From a virus: DNA of 64,000 nucleotides. This document shows, piece by piece, positions 55,631-63,221 of the stretch (positions are counted from its first letter, which is position 1; every line of letters starts with the position of its first letter). Made by a program: the position numbers and the translations under genes. Below the pieces are notes generated by a model that was given only the letters and a program-made list of their open reading frames with translations, did no database searches and was not told the origin of the DNA. The stretch spans positions 1 to 64,000 of IMG/VR virus record IMGVR_UViG_3300034272_001071; one strand, written 5' to 3'.

Positions 55631-56249
55631 TGTCCGCTAAATACCCTTCTGGTTCATAAAAAGTAATAAAAGCATGTCTTTCTCCATCAGTAACCTTTTT
55701 TACTTCATGTGGTTTATTTAAATCTCCTTCAAAAAATATTAGGTCTCCTATTTCTGGTTTAACTAATAGGTTTTGATTAGGAAAAAATAATTCTCCCCCA
55801 ACATAATTATCGTTTAAATATAAAATTGCAGATTTATCAAAAGCAAACTCTGGGTTAATGACGGGTTCATTATTATCATTAATCATATAGTTGTCTGTGT
55901 GAGTTGGATTTGAGGAACCAGTTTTCATACAACTGAAGAACCAATTCTTAACTTGATGTTTGCCTTTAAAATAATCACTAACTAATTCATTAATTGAAAA
56001 AAGAATGAATGTTGATATGTCTATGGCTATGTTGTAGTTTCCGCTCTGGCCATATCCAAAAACAATTCCTGGGTTGCTTAATTTTGAACCAGAAAGTCCA
56101 CCATAAACCTCAAAAGCATTTGTTTTATTTAACGTATTTATTGGATCAGAGCTTAAATATTTTGATAAAGTTTCCGCAGTTTCTTTAGATATATATTGTT
56201 TTATATAATATACACCTTTTGAGATTTCCTTAACTTCTTTTTTGATCAT
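55611..56249 (-). CDS. 2-oxoglutarate/Fe(II) oxygenase 10
   Basis: A 212-residue protein with H117-x-D119, H181 and R191, and core YLNDNYVGGELFFP. The N-terminal half is more similar to its neighbour than to block members. It follows a small zinc-ribbon gene with which it overlaps (ATGA). Confidence 0.85.
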   Translation of the reverse strand: MIKKEVKEISKGVYYIKQYISKETAETLSKYLSSDPINTLNKTNAFEVYGGLSGSKLSNPGIVFGYGQSGNYNIAIDISTFILFSINELVSDYFKGKHQVKNWFFSCMKTGSSNPTHTDNYMINDNNEPVINPEFAFDKSAILYLNDNYVGGELFFPNQNLLVKPEIGDLIFFEGDLNKPHEVKKVTDGERHAFITFYEPEGYLADNANISK

Positions 56250-56368
56250 TTCCTGTATCTATCGTGCCAGCATTTTTCACAAACAACTACATACTTTGTT
56301 TCTGTACTTGTGATACGAGTTGCCTTATTAGAGCAACCCGCCATCTCACATATATCTTCTAAGTTCAT
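56246..56368 (-). CDS. Zinc-ribbon micro-protein
   Basis: A 40-residue protein with C7/C12 and CEKCW, a classic small zinc ribbon, linked by overlaps to the 56368 gene and the oxygenase. Confidence 0.55.
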   Translation of the reverse strand: MNLEDICEMAGCSNKATRITSTETKYVVVCEKCWHDRYRK

Positions 56369-56556
56369 TACTTCTTTTTAGTTGTCTTTTTAACTGTCTT
56401 TTTTACAGGCTTCTTTGCTGGAGCCTTTTTCTTAGGTGCCTGCTTCTTTGCAACCTTCTTCTTAGGTGCTGACACTTGCTTTTCATTTGCTGAATCTGAT
56501 GCAACAATAGTCTTTACCTGTTGCTCAAGGATCCATAGTCTTAGTTTATTAAACAT
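56368..56556 (-). CDS. Histone H1-like Lys/Ala/Pro protein
   Basis: A 62-residue protein with a KKxAPKKxPxKK tail (AKKQAPKKKAPAKKPVKK core), resembling the C-terminal tails of histone H1-like proteins in bacteria and phages. Residues 1-20 are hydrophobic/amphipathic. Likely binds DNA or RNA. Confidence 0.65.
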   Translation of the reverse strand: MFNKLRLWILEQQVKTIVASDSANEKQVSAPKKKVAKKQAPKKKAPAKKPVKKTVKKTTKKK

Positions 56557-56697
56557 TTACTGCCTTTCTATTTTTCTAACGATGTATCTAATAACTTCGT
56601 TAGGCTTCCATTCATATGGTAATTCTAAATACCTAATTTCGTCTGCTATTTTTTCTCTTATAGCATCTTCTATGTATTCCATAAGTATATTCTAGCA
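56557..56697 (-). CDS. Micro-protein
   Basis: A 46-residue basic ORF (ELPYEWKPNEVIRYIVRKIERQ end), ending immediately before the next ATG. The in-frame start is ATG 56697. A second ATG (56681) is in another frame and hits a stop. TTGACATATAAATG directly at the start suggests a promoter. Confidence 0.45.
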
Positions 56698-56749
56698 TTT
56701 ATATGTCAATGGGGCAAGGTTTCCCCTGCCCCACGAACAATATAAAGAA

Positions 56750-57778
56750 TTACTTCTTTAGCTTGACCTTAGCACGTGGATTCTTTGCATTCCACTTCTT
56801 TGCTAGAGCATTATACTCTGCAATGTAGGTGGCCTTAGCAAGATCTGCTGCTGCCTTATCGGTTGCAAGCTTAGCTGCTGCATCTGCGATAGCTTTATCT
56901 GATGCTAGCTTGTCTGCTGCACGTCCAGCCTTTTCTGCTGCAAGTTCTGCGTTAGCGATTGCTAGTCGTGATGTAACTGATGCAAGCTCTCCTGCAAGAT
57001 CACGAACTGCAACTGTTGCAACAACAGAACCTACTGGTGCTGCTAAGCCTGTTACGGCTGATGCTACTGTTGCGTATGCTGTAACAGTAACTGAACCAGA
57101 AGCAGGAAGTGTAATTGTTTGTTCCTTTGTTCCAATTGTTGCTGTTGCTGTATCTGTTACAAGTGCTGTTGCTGTTGCAATACCATTTGAAGATACTAGA
57201 GTATTAATTGTTACACCGCTCTTTGGGTTACCAAATACGTCAAATGCAGATACCTTAAGGACCTGTGATGTACCTGCTGCACCTGATGCTGGAGCAGATA
57301 GTGTAATAGAGTTTGCTGTTGCTGCTGAGTTTGAACCCTGCACATAGTAAACTGTTGTAGTTCCAGCACGAGTAATTGCTACTGTTCCTACTGCTGTAGA
57401 CTTAGTGTATACAAAAAAGTCTGCTGCTGTTCCAGTTCCAGTTGCAATTGAAAGTGTTGATGTTCCATTTGAAGCAGTTACTGGTGCTGTTGATGTTGCT
57501 AGAGCAGGAACAATTGTTGCATTAGTTGCAACTGCTGTTACTGATGTTCCAGTATCAACGCCTGTTACGGCAATCTTCAATGCATCTGCTGCATCGATAC
57601 TGTTATCTGCTGGGACTGGCAATGAAACAGGAGTTGTTGCTACTGTTCCACCTGTTGCTGCAGATCCCGCTACCGTTAGGGTAACAGTTCCAGCATTAGC
57701 CTGAGCTGCTGGCGATACAAGCATTGTGCTAGTCAGGGCTGCAGCGATGATTAGCGATACTTTCTTAAATGACTTCAT
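56750..57778 (-). CDS. Secreted surface-like protein with Ig-like domain and coiled-coil tail
   Basis: A 342-residue protein. Residues 1-27 form a signal peptide (SLIIAAALTSTMLVSPAAQA, cleavage near ANA). The middle is a Thr/Val/Ala-rich set of beta domains, including a bacterial Ig-like segment around residues 160-245 (KVSAFDVFGNPKSGVTIN). Residues 255-320 are an Ala-rich coiled coil. The architecture is that of surface/S-layer proteins of planktonic Actinobacteria. It is GCT/ACT-codon-rich, unlike neighbours, suggesting acquisition from a host. SD AAGGAG. Possibly a superinfection or receptor-mimic protein. Confidence 0.65.
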   Translation of the reverse strand: MKSFKKVSLIIAAALTSTMLVSPAAQANAGTVTLTVAGSAATGGTVATTPVSLPVPADNSIDAADALKIAVTGVDTGTSVTAVATNATIVPALATSTAPVTASNGTSTLSIATGTGTAADFFVYTKSTAVGTVAITRAGTTTVYYVQGSNSAATANSITLSAPASGAAGTSQVLKVSAFDVFGNPKSGVTINTLVSSNGIATATALVTDTATATIGTKEQTITLPASGSVTVTAYATVASAVTGLAAPVGSVVATVAVRDLAGELASVTSRLAIANAELAAEKAGRAADKLASDKAIADAAAKLATDKAAADLAKATYIAEYNALAKKWNAKNPRAKVKLKK

Positions 57779-57825
57779 TTATTTTTTTCTCCTTAATTTA
57801 TCCACCTCTAGATGAGCGTGGAATT

Positions 57826-58059
57826 CTATTTTGTGTACGAGTTCCGCCATTGTGACGGAGAGTGGCTCTCTTCGATACTTTTTTTCATTTCAATGTCTTC
57901 GTACATTCGAACAATATGAATGCATGGATCCTGACCTTCATCAAAATCCCTGTCTTCTTGTTCAGACATTGGTAGTCCGTCATGTGTAGAACATACAGGT
58001 GGTCCGCACCAACCTTTTTCTATGCCGTATGTAATCCATTCATTAAATGTTAGATCCAT
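57826..58059 (-). CDS. Actinophage conserved small protein
   Basis: A 77-residue acidic protein containing WCGPPVCSTHDGLPMSEQED, a phrase that recurs in many actinophage and host hypothetical proteins. Two Cys and a His may bind metal. It overlaps the thioredoxin gene end. Function unknown. Confidence 0.7.
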   Translation of the reverse strand: MDLTFNEWITYGIEKGWCGPPVCSTHDGLPMSEQEDRDFDEGQDPCIHIVRMYEDIEMKKSIEESHSPSQWRNSYTK

Positions 58060-58352
58060 TCCGATAGCTCCTTTAAAAGAACGTGCTTAGGTTTTGCGCC
58101 AAGCACTGTGTGGACTGGGTTTCCATCCTTAAATAATACCATAGTTGGTATCGAGTGTACAGAGTATTCCTGAGTTTTTTCTGGATGTTCATCAATATTT
58201 AACTTACCAATTAGCAAGCCAGTCTCTTCAGAGATTTCATCTAATATTGGAGAAACTCTTTTACATGGACCACACCAATCAGCCCAGAAATCTATAAGGA
58301 CTAAGCTGTTAGACTCAATAACTTGAGCAAAACTTTGGTCTGTTACTATCAA
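58050..58352 (-). CDS. Thioredoxin
   Basis: A 100-residue thioredoxin with the active site WCGPCK (residues 27-32), the cis-Pro in SIPTMVLF and KDGNPV. It can reduce the ribonucleotide reductase encoded in the window or protect secreted disulfide proteins of the phage. No signal peptide, so it acts in the cytoplasm. Start ATG 58352 overlaps the upstream stop by four bases. Confidence 0.9.
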   Translation of the reverse strand: MIVTDQSFAQVIESNSLVLIDFWADWCGPCKRVSPILDEISEETGLLIGKLNIDEHPEKTQEYSVHSIPTMVLFKDGNPVHTVLGAKPKHVLLKELSEWI

Positions 58353-58561
58353 TTTTTGTCCTTAAGGTCATCTGCTGCTTCATTAAACTTATCCATAAAC
58401 ATTTTAACTACAAAATATGTAGACTCTGTAGCATTCTTATTTAAATTAGAGATAGTTTCTTCTGATTGTTGGTCCTCAGGAAGAGCATTAGCCCATTTTT
58501 GAAAAAGGGCCTTTGCTACATCTTGTACGATAGACTCAAGCACTGTCATTTGCTTATCCAT
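58349..58561 (-). CDS. Small helical hypothetical protein
   Basis: A 70-residue acidic helical protein between the subtilisin and thioredoxin genes, overlapping both. Function unknown. Confidence 0.6.
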   Translation of the reverse strand: MDKQMTVLESIVQDVAKALFQKWANALPEDQQSEETISNLNKNATESTYFVVKMFMDKFNEAADDLKDKN

Positions 58562-59489
58562 TGATTGCCTTACTTAGGTCAAACAGGTTGCCAAACGAGT
58601 TTGGGAACTTCTTGCCCCTGTTAATTTTAACAGAAGTCTTATGGATTAAGTCAGAAATTTGCTTAACCGTATACTGTGGATAAGTTTGCTTTAATGTAAG
58701 CCATTGTGCTGCTGCAATTTGAGCAGAGACAGAGGTTCCAGCAGCATTTCTAACAATATTTCCTGGCACTGTAACTCTTGCGTTACCGACAGAATAGAAA
58801 TCTGTTAGAGATTGGTCAGAGTTACTAATTAGATCAATTCCGTTTCTAGAACCAGATCCAATAGCAAAGGATTCTGGTATGCAAGATGGCCAGTCAATTC
58901 TTGAATAGTCACGACCATTTCCTGTAGGGAAAAAGGTTGGAATATCAACAGACAATAGGTTCTTAATTGATTGCTGTGTAGTTGGGGTAGACGGACAGTA
59001 GTTTTGTCCTGATGCTCTAGTAGAGTCTCCCATAGACATAGACACTGCCTTAATATTAAATTTATCTTTATTGGCATACACCCAGTCTAAAGCAGAATAA
59101 ACTGTTTTTTCTGTTGTAATTTGTCTGTCACCATTAACATTCTGCCCGATAATTCTAACAAAAACTATGTTCATGTTTGGATTTGCAGAAATTGCTGCAG
59201 AAGCCATTTGAGTTCCATGATCAAATCCGTTTTTTGTAATAGATGCTAAAGGCAAGAAAGCTGATCCTGGACCTTCCATAAAAGATTTTCCATTAGGACA
59301 GGTTGTCCACTCTAGTATACAAACCTCATATACAAGTTTTTCTTTAATAGCTGGGATAGAAGTGTCTAACGCAGTATCAAGAATTGCAAGGGTCGGAGCC
59401 GATACGGTCCTGTTCTTTACGTTTGCATGCGATATTGATGGTATAGATAGTGTAAGGGCAATTAGGCCCACTAGTATTTTTTTATTCAT
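58554..59489 (-). CDS. Secreted subtilisin-like serine protease (S8)
   Basis: A 311-residue protease with N-terminal signal peptide (ILVGLIALTLSIPSISHA). Catalytic residues visible: Asp in LAILDTALD (about 33), His in FDHGTQMASA (about 95), Ser in AAGTSVSAQIAA (about 262). It lacks a long propeptide. It would act outside the cell, perhaps on host surface proteins or virion precursors. TATTAT lies seven bases before the ATG, so it is probably leaderless. Confidence 0.85.
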   Translation of the reverse strand: MNKKILVGLIALTLSIPSISHANVKNRTVSAPTLAILDTALDTSIPAIKEKLVYEVCILEWTTCPNGKSFMEGPGSAFLPLASITKNGFDHGTQMASAAISANPNMNIVFVRIIGQNVNGDRQITTEKTVYSALDWVYANKDKFNIKAVSMSMGDSTRASGQNYCPSTPTTQQSIKNLLSVDIPTFFPTGNGRDYSRIDWPSCIPESFAIGSGSRNGIDLISNSDQSLTDFYSVGNARVTVPGNIVRNAAGTSVSAQIAAAQWLTLKQTYPQYTVKQISDLIHKTSVKINRGKKFPNSFGNLFDLSKAING

Positions 59490-59529
59490 AGACTATATAA
59501 TACTAAATACAAGAAGGATTGTCAATAGC

Positions 59530-59700
59530 CTACTTATCTTTATTTAATTTAGCGTTATACCACTTACCAGCGTCCATTTCTGGACCCGTGACTTTATTTT
59601 CATCTAATAAAAGTCTAACTGCTGTGTTTAAATATTCTATCTGAAATTGCATTCTTAGCATTTCCATTTCAAGCAGTCTAATTCTGTCTGATTTTCTCAC
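59530..59700 (-). CDS. Small helical hypothetical protein, GTG start
   Basis: A 56-residue basic, coiled-coil-like protein (LLEMEMLRMQFQIEYL) from GTG 59700, overlapping the upstream TGA (GTGA). Confidence 0.55.
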   Translation of the reverse strand: MRKSDRIRLLEMEMLRMQFQIEYLNTAVRLLLDENKVTGPEMDAGKWYNAKLNKDK

Positions 59701-60023
59701 TCTGTTATCTCTCTGTCTAATGGAGTAGGGGCTGTCAATAAAGCTCCACACTCAACGCACTGCATATCTAAAAAATAAGTTGCAATCTCATAATCGTCAA
59801 AGATAGCCCTTACATAAAAATGAATTGATCCACAAACACAAGCGTGAGTAGGAGTTCCACGCAAGTCTACTGGATTAGAGACAGGGTTTTCCTGCTCTTG
59901 CCTAGCCTCTTCTATATCATTTTTATCAAATACCAAAACGTCGTATCTGTTAAAAAACTCTCTTACAACCCCAATACCAATTAATCCAATTAGGGTAGCT
60001 GCTAAACGATTAACCCATTTCAT
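59697..60023 (-). CDS. Membrane-anchored zinc-ribbon protein
   Basis: A 108-residue protein with a hydrophobic N-terminus (LAATLIGLIGIGVV), then a zinc ribbon (CVCGS and CVECGA) separated by about 27 residues. TATAAT lies six bases before the ATG (leaderless). Function unknown. Confidence 0.65.
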   Translation of the reverse strand: MKWVNRLAATLIGLIGIGVVREFFNRYDVLVFDKNDIEEARQEQENPVSNPVDLRGTPTHACVCGSIHFYVRAIFDDYEIATYFLDMQCVECGALLTAPTPLDREITE

Positions 60024-60037
60024 AAATCTATTATACT

Positions 60038-60604
60038 CTAGACTTCTATAATTGTAAAGGGAGGCCTTACGCTCATATTAAACTTTGCTGCAGCTTCTAA
60101 AGCCATTCTAACACGCTTGCGTGGAGTCTTTATTAATCCAGTTGAAAACAATGAACCAAGTGCTAGTTCCTGCCCAGCACCTTCAGCCATGTATTGAACA
60201 TCTGCTTCGCCTATATGAAAGTCTGAATCCATTGTAAAAATTCTTCCAGCGCCTTGAACTGCTATTAAAAATATTCCGCCTTCATCGCCGTCTTCAGTTC
60301 CAGATCCAAAGTTTCCGTAACCGTGTTCTTTAAATGAATCTTTAATTGACTCTACAAATTTTGTTCTTATAAATTTATCTAAGTTTCTGAATCCAGCAGT
60401 TGGTTTGTAAACTGGTGGTGTCCAGTCATATTGCAAAATTTGTCCCATTCTAAAACTATCAACAAATCCTATTCCGAACTGACCTACTTTAAAAACTTTT
60501 GGGTCTGTGCGCTGAAAAATTAATCCAGACTTATCATCTGATGCAGCAGCATCGCCCCCCAAGAGGACTTTATTTTCATGGATTAGAGCTACTATGCAGG
60601 TCAT
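60038..60604 (-). CDS. Ntn hydrolase, proteasome/HslV-like
   Basis: A 188-residue protein. After removal of Met, Thr1 is N-terminal (TCIVALI), Asp17 lies in GGDAA and Lys35 in DPKVFKVG. This is the proteasome beta/HslV catalytic arrangement (Thr1, Asp17, Lys33-35). Glu/Gly-rich loop and GxGxELALG follow. Such enzymes self-assemble into peptidase rings. No ATPase partner is seen here, so host ATPases or none may act. TATACT seven bases before the ATG: leaderless. Confidence 0.7.
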   Translation of the reverse strand: MTCIVALIHENKVLLGGDAAASDDKSGLIFQRTDPKVFKVGQFGIGFVDSFRMGQILQYDWTPPVYKPTAGFRNLDKFIRTKFVESIKDSFKEHGYGNFGSGTEDGDEGGIFLIAVQGAGRIFTMDSDFHIGEADVQYMAEGAGQELALGSLFSTGLIKTPRKRVRMALEAAAKFNMSVRPPFTIIEV

Positions 60605-60645
60605 ATAACCTAGTATACTATTTTAAAATTCGATGTGCAAGTAGG

Positions 60646-60927
60646 TTATTTAGAGGTATTTTTTTCAATTCTATCAATTGCATCCCTCAATGAGGTGCCA
60701 TGATTATTAAATAGTTCAGCTTTAATAATTCTTATTTCTTCGTCTAAATGTTCAAATCTAAGGTGTCCGAGTTCTAATCTTTCTACAACTCCTGGACGAT
60801 CTTCAGTGCCATTCCAGTCCTGAATAAATTGAAACCAGGTCTTAAAAAGCTTAAAAAATTTATTGCCAAAGTATCCTAGGCCAGAAGCGGCGGCAGCAGA
60901 AAGCACAATCCATTCAAGAATACTCAT
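60646..60927 (-). CDS. Membrane-anchored coiled-coil protein, holin-like
   Basis: A 93-residue protein with one N-terminal membrane helix (ILEWIVLSAAAASGLGYFG) and a long helical tail (VERLELGHLRFEHLDEEIRIIKAEL), like DUF2746-type actinophage proteins sometimes annotated as holins. It has TATAAT 9 bases before the ATG. Confidence 0.6.
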   Translation of the reverse strand: MSILEWIVLSAAAASGLGYFGNKFFKLFKTWFQFIQDWNGTEDRPGVVERLELGHLRFEHLDEEIRIIKAELFNNHGTSLRDAIDRIEKNTSK

Positions 60928-60974
60928 AATAAACTAATTATACTCGACTTAAAATTATAATTTAAAACGGTTGA

Positions 60975-61211
60975 CTAAATTAAAAGCTCCGAAGCGGTAA
61001 TTTCGTTACCAACATAACGTCTTTTTACAATGTATTCTTTTACGTGATCTGGACCAGAAGATCTTCCAGCCAATATAATTACCCAACGTGGCTCAAATTT
61101 AGAAGAAAAACATGTTTCACAAATAAGTAAATTAATTGGCAAAAGAACTGACTTCTTTACCTCTAGCTTGTTTTTAGACTTATTACAGCTATAGCATAAT
61201 ATTTTTTCCAT
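60975..61211 (-). CDS. Zinc-ribbon protein
   Basis: A 78-residue protein with CYSCNKSK and CETCFSSK pairs about 25 residues apart. Same operon as WhiB. Function unknown. Confidence 0.6.
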   Translation of the reverse strand: MEKILCYSCNKSKNKLEVKKSVLLPINLLICETCFSSKFEPRWVIILAGRSSGPDHVKEYIVKRRYVGNEITASELLI

Positions 61212-61408
61212 TATTCTGATTCCTCAATATGTTTAAAGATTATCTCATCAATGATGCTAAACTCTTCATTTTCCATTAATTCGCTGTACTCCATGCCATC
61301 CTTATTGTAGTTAACCGTTGATGCAAACGCACCAAGTTTTTCAACAGTACCGTGACATTGCTCTGAATGGATGTATACAACATGAACCACATCATAGTAT
61401 TCTTTCAC
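61211..61408 (-). CDS. Small acidic hypothetical protein
   Basis: A 65-residue protein, start overlapping upstream end, stop sharing a base with the downstream gene's start. Beta-rich N-terminus, acidic C-terminus. Function unknown. Confidence 0.6.
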   Translation of the reverse strand: MKEYYDVVHVVYIHSEQCHGTVEKLGAFASTVNYNKDGMEYSELMENEEFSIIDEIIFKHIEESE

Positions 61409-61712
61409 TAGGCTTGCCCTCCAGCTCGCATCTTACTCCGTATGACTCAAGCAATCGCTTGACCTTTCCTACATAATCAATAACCATTTCTTTTTTGGCT
61501 CCTTCGAATTGTAAAAAATTATCTTCATACAGTCTTAACGCTAAAAACTGTGGATACATTACTATGTCCATAAGAAGCATCGGTGGCTTCTTTACTTGAT
61601 GGACTGCCTTCTTCATTTCTTCAGTATAAAAAACAGGTTTGTTTGGTTCGCCAGTCCATTCATTTACTCCGTATTTAAAATGCTCATTTATATCTTTTTT
61701 ATTAATAAACAT
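61392..61712 (-). CDS. Small hypothetical protein
   Basis: A 106-residue protein with KKPPMLLMDIVMYPQFLALRLYEDNFLQF as a helical/hydrophobic core (in two parts); overlaps both neighbours. Coupled to WhiB. Function unknown. Confidence 0.6.
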   Translation of the reverse strand: MFINKKDINEHFKYGVNEWTGEPNKPVFYTEEMKKAVHQVKKPPMLLMDIVMYPQFLALRLYEDNFLQFEGAKKEMVIDYVGKVKRLLESYGVRCELEGKPSERIL

Positions 61713-62049
61713 TTTTCTTCTTTAACCTCTTCCAGTCTTCTGCTGTTTTGTGTAAATTCTTGGATCTATCTATTGAACCTGAACTTAAATATACTCCGCC
61801 CCATACTCCATATTCATTATTATCTGTACCAGATTCATAACACATTTTCATTACTGGACAACTAAAACACATCTCGTCTATGTTTCTTGCTATATTAGCA
61901 TCAGACTCGTATTTTTCATAAAATAGATTTGTGTCCATGCCTCTGCATATTGCAAGATGGAACCAATCTAGATCATCTTCATCTATGCCTAAATCATTTA
62001 AAATGTTTGACATGCTTTGTGGGCAACTTCCATATTCCGTTACTGTCAA
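61702..62049 (-). CDS. WhiB-family Fe-S transcription regulator
   Basis: About 103-115 residues. The four cluster Cys are C in LAICRGMDTNLF, C-x-x-C in MCFSCPVMKMC and the final C (about 47, 70, 73, 79), followed by the GVWGG turn motif that binds the sigma factor, then a basic tail. Members bind 4Fe-4S and the sigma region 4 of the host polymerase, changing promoter choice. Phage members such as WhiBTM4 repress host WhiB2. Start ATG 62049 overlaps the upstream gene; ATG 62013 is an alternative. Confidence 0.9.
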   Translation of the reverse strand: MTVTEYGSCPQSMSNILNDLGIDEDDLDWFHLAICRGMDTNLFYEKYESDANIARNIDEMCFSCPVMKMCYESGTDNNEYGVWGGVYLSSGSIDRSKNLHKTAEDWKRLKKKNVY

Positions 62050-62221
62050 CAGAAATTCTTTCTGCTGTCCCCCATGTGTTCTCTTTGAACATGCCCTTTA
62101 CATTTGTAAATCCGTTAATATCTTTTTTCCAAATTACTAGATCGTAATTGTCCCAAAATGGGGTGATATTCTTGGCCTTCTTGATAAAGACTTCGACACC
62201 TAGTTCTGTTAGATTTAACAT
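61994..62221 (-). CDS. Small hypothetical protein, first gene of the WhiB unit
   Basis: A 75-residue protein with MLNLTELGVEVFIKKAKNITPF as start and a beta-rich rest. Its promoter (TTGACA-N18-TATAAT) is consensus. Overlap with whiB indicates coupled expression. Confidence 0.65.
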   Translation of the reverse strand: MLNLTELGVEVFIKKAKNITPFWDNYDLVIWKKDINGFTNVKGMFKENTWGTAERISVDSNGIWKLPTKHVKHFK

Positions 62222-62260
62222 TATTCCTTAAACATAAACCGCAGCATCCCACTGATATAT

Positions 62261-62290
62261 ATTATACAGTAAAATCTGCGGCTATGTCAA
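62261..62290 (-). promoter_or_regulatory. Consensus promoter of the WhiB unit
   Basis: Minus strand TTGACA, 18-base spacer, TATAAT. A standard host-type promoter suggests early expression. Confidence 0.75.
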
Positions 62291-62293
62291 TAC

Positions 62294-63076
62294 TTATTTA
62301 AGAAAAGTTCCACTGAATATGGACTTTTTAATTTTAGGCTCTTCTTTGTCTTCTACGTCATAAGCCTTTTCAACAGGCACACAATTTGGAACCATTCTGC
62401 CACCCTTTTCTTTCATACCTCTTTGAGTGTATCCAGACCAGCAGGCTTTTTCCATATTATCCCATTTATCTTCTTCTTCATTATCTGATTCATACGACTT
62501 AGAAACTTCTTCATCTGTAAGAGTGTCTGACTTTTCTACCTTTTTATGACCACTGCACATTTTGCTAACACATCCACCATTAGCCTTACACTCCTTGCAG
62601 CCTTCACAATCACAGCCCTCTGTAGTCTCCATGTCATCTTCTTCGTCTTCTTCTTCAATTTCAATTTCTACAGCTTTTGTGATGGGATTTACCACATCAT
62701 CAAACATATCTTTAATCTCTTCTACAATTTCATTTAATTCTAATGACTTTTTCATATTTTTCTCTCTTTCAACAATTTTTCTAGACCAGGAAAATCCTGC
62801 GTCTCCACCCCAAGCAAGCCACATAATTTTCCCGTTTGAAGGGTTTTCTGCATTATCCCAATCTTTTCCTTTTTTATCTACTTCATGGCGTGAGAAGAAT
62901 GAATACATTCTTTTAACAGTAGACAAGCTTAATGTTTCGCCACGAGCTAGTTGTCCTGCACGAGTCCAGCCTACTGCAGTTCCTGCGCCTTTAGCTTTTC
63001 CCTGCTCTTTTAACTTTATGGCACGACGTGCTGCTGATTGCATTCCAGATGTTGGCCTGTAGCCTTCTTTTGCCAT
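62294..63076 (-). CDS. DUF5872-like protein with Cys cluster
   Basis: A 260-residue protein. SGMQSAARRAIKLKEQGKA, VGWTRAGQLARGETLSLSTVKRMYSFFSRHEVDKKGKDW and GKIMWLAWGGDAG (parts of one domain, residues 10-95) match a short conserved domain of phage head-associated proteins. An acidic linker then leads to a Cys-rich module (CDCEGCKEC...CVSKMC, residues 158-180), and the C-terminus has a repeated EDKWDNMEKACWSGYTQRG. Probably acts in capsid processing or DNA packaging. Function unclear. Confidence 0.7.
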   Translation of the reverse strand: MAKEGYRPTSGMQSAARRAIKLKEQGKAKGAGTAVGWTRAGQLARGETLSLSTVKRMYSFFSRHEVDKKGKDWDNAENPSNGKIMWLAWGGDAGFSWSRKIVEREKNMKKSLELNEIVEEIKDMFDDVVNPITKAVEIEIEEEDEEDDMETTEGCDCEGCKECKANGGCVSKMCSGHKKVEKSDTLTDEEVSKSYESDNEEEDKWDNMEKACWSGYTQRGMKEKGGRMVPNCVPVEKAYDVEDKEEPKIKKSIFSGTFLK

Positions 63077-63077
63077 A

Positions 63078-63221
63078 TTATTTTTCCTTTACACTAACAA
63101 CTTTAACATTTTTAACTTCATCGTCTATGCCGAATATATCATTAGCATAATCTACAGCGTCTTCTGAAGAGAATGCCTCTACTTCTGCATCAATCTCTAT
63201 TTTGACTCTGTATGTATTCAT
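63078..63221 (-). CDS. Small acidic hypothetical protein
   Basis: A 47-residue alpha/beta protein (YRVKIEIDAEVEAFSSEDAVD core), a common fold for small PHage proteins (beta-alpha-beta). Start ATG 63221, one base before the DUF5872 gene start on the next frame. Confidence 0.6.
   Translation of the reverse strand: MNTYRVKIEIDAEVEAFSSEDAVDYANDIFGIDDEVKNVKVVSVKEK

Noticed and set aside
56829-57347. Plus-strand ORF of 172 codons, Ala-rich
   Set aside because: Antisense to the secreted surface-like protein, produced by its GCT-rich codons.
62562-63062. Plus-strand ORF of 166 codons rich in Ser/Pro
   Set aside because: Antisense shadow of the DUF5872-like gene, no SD or promoter.
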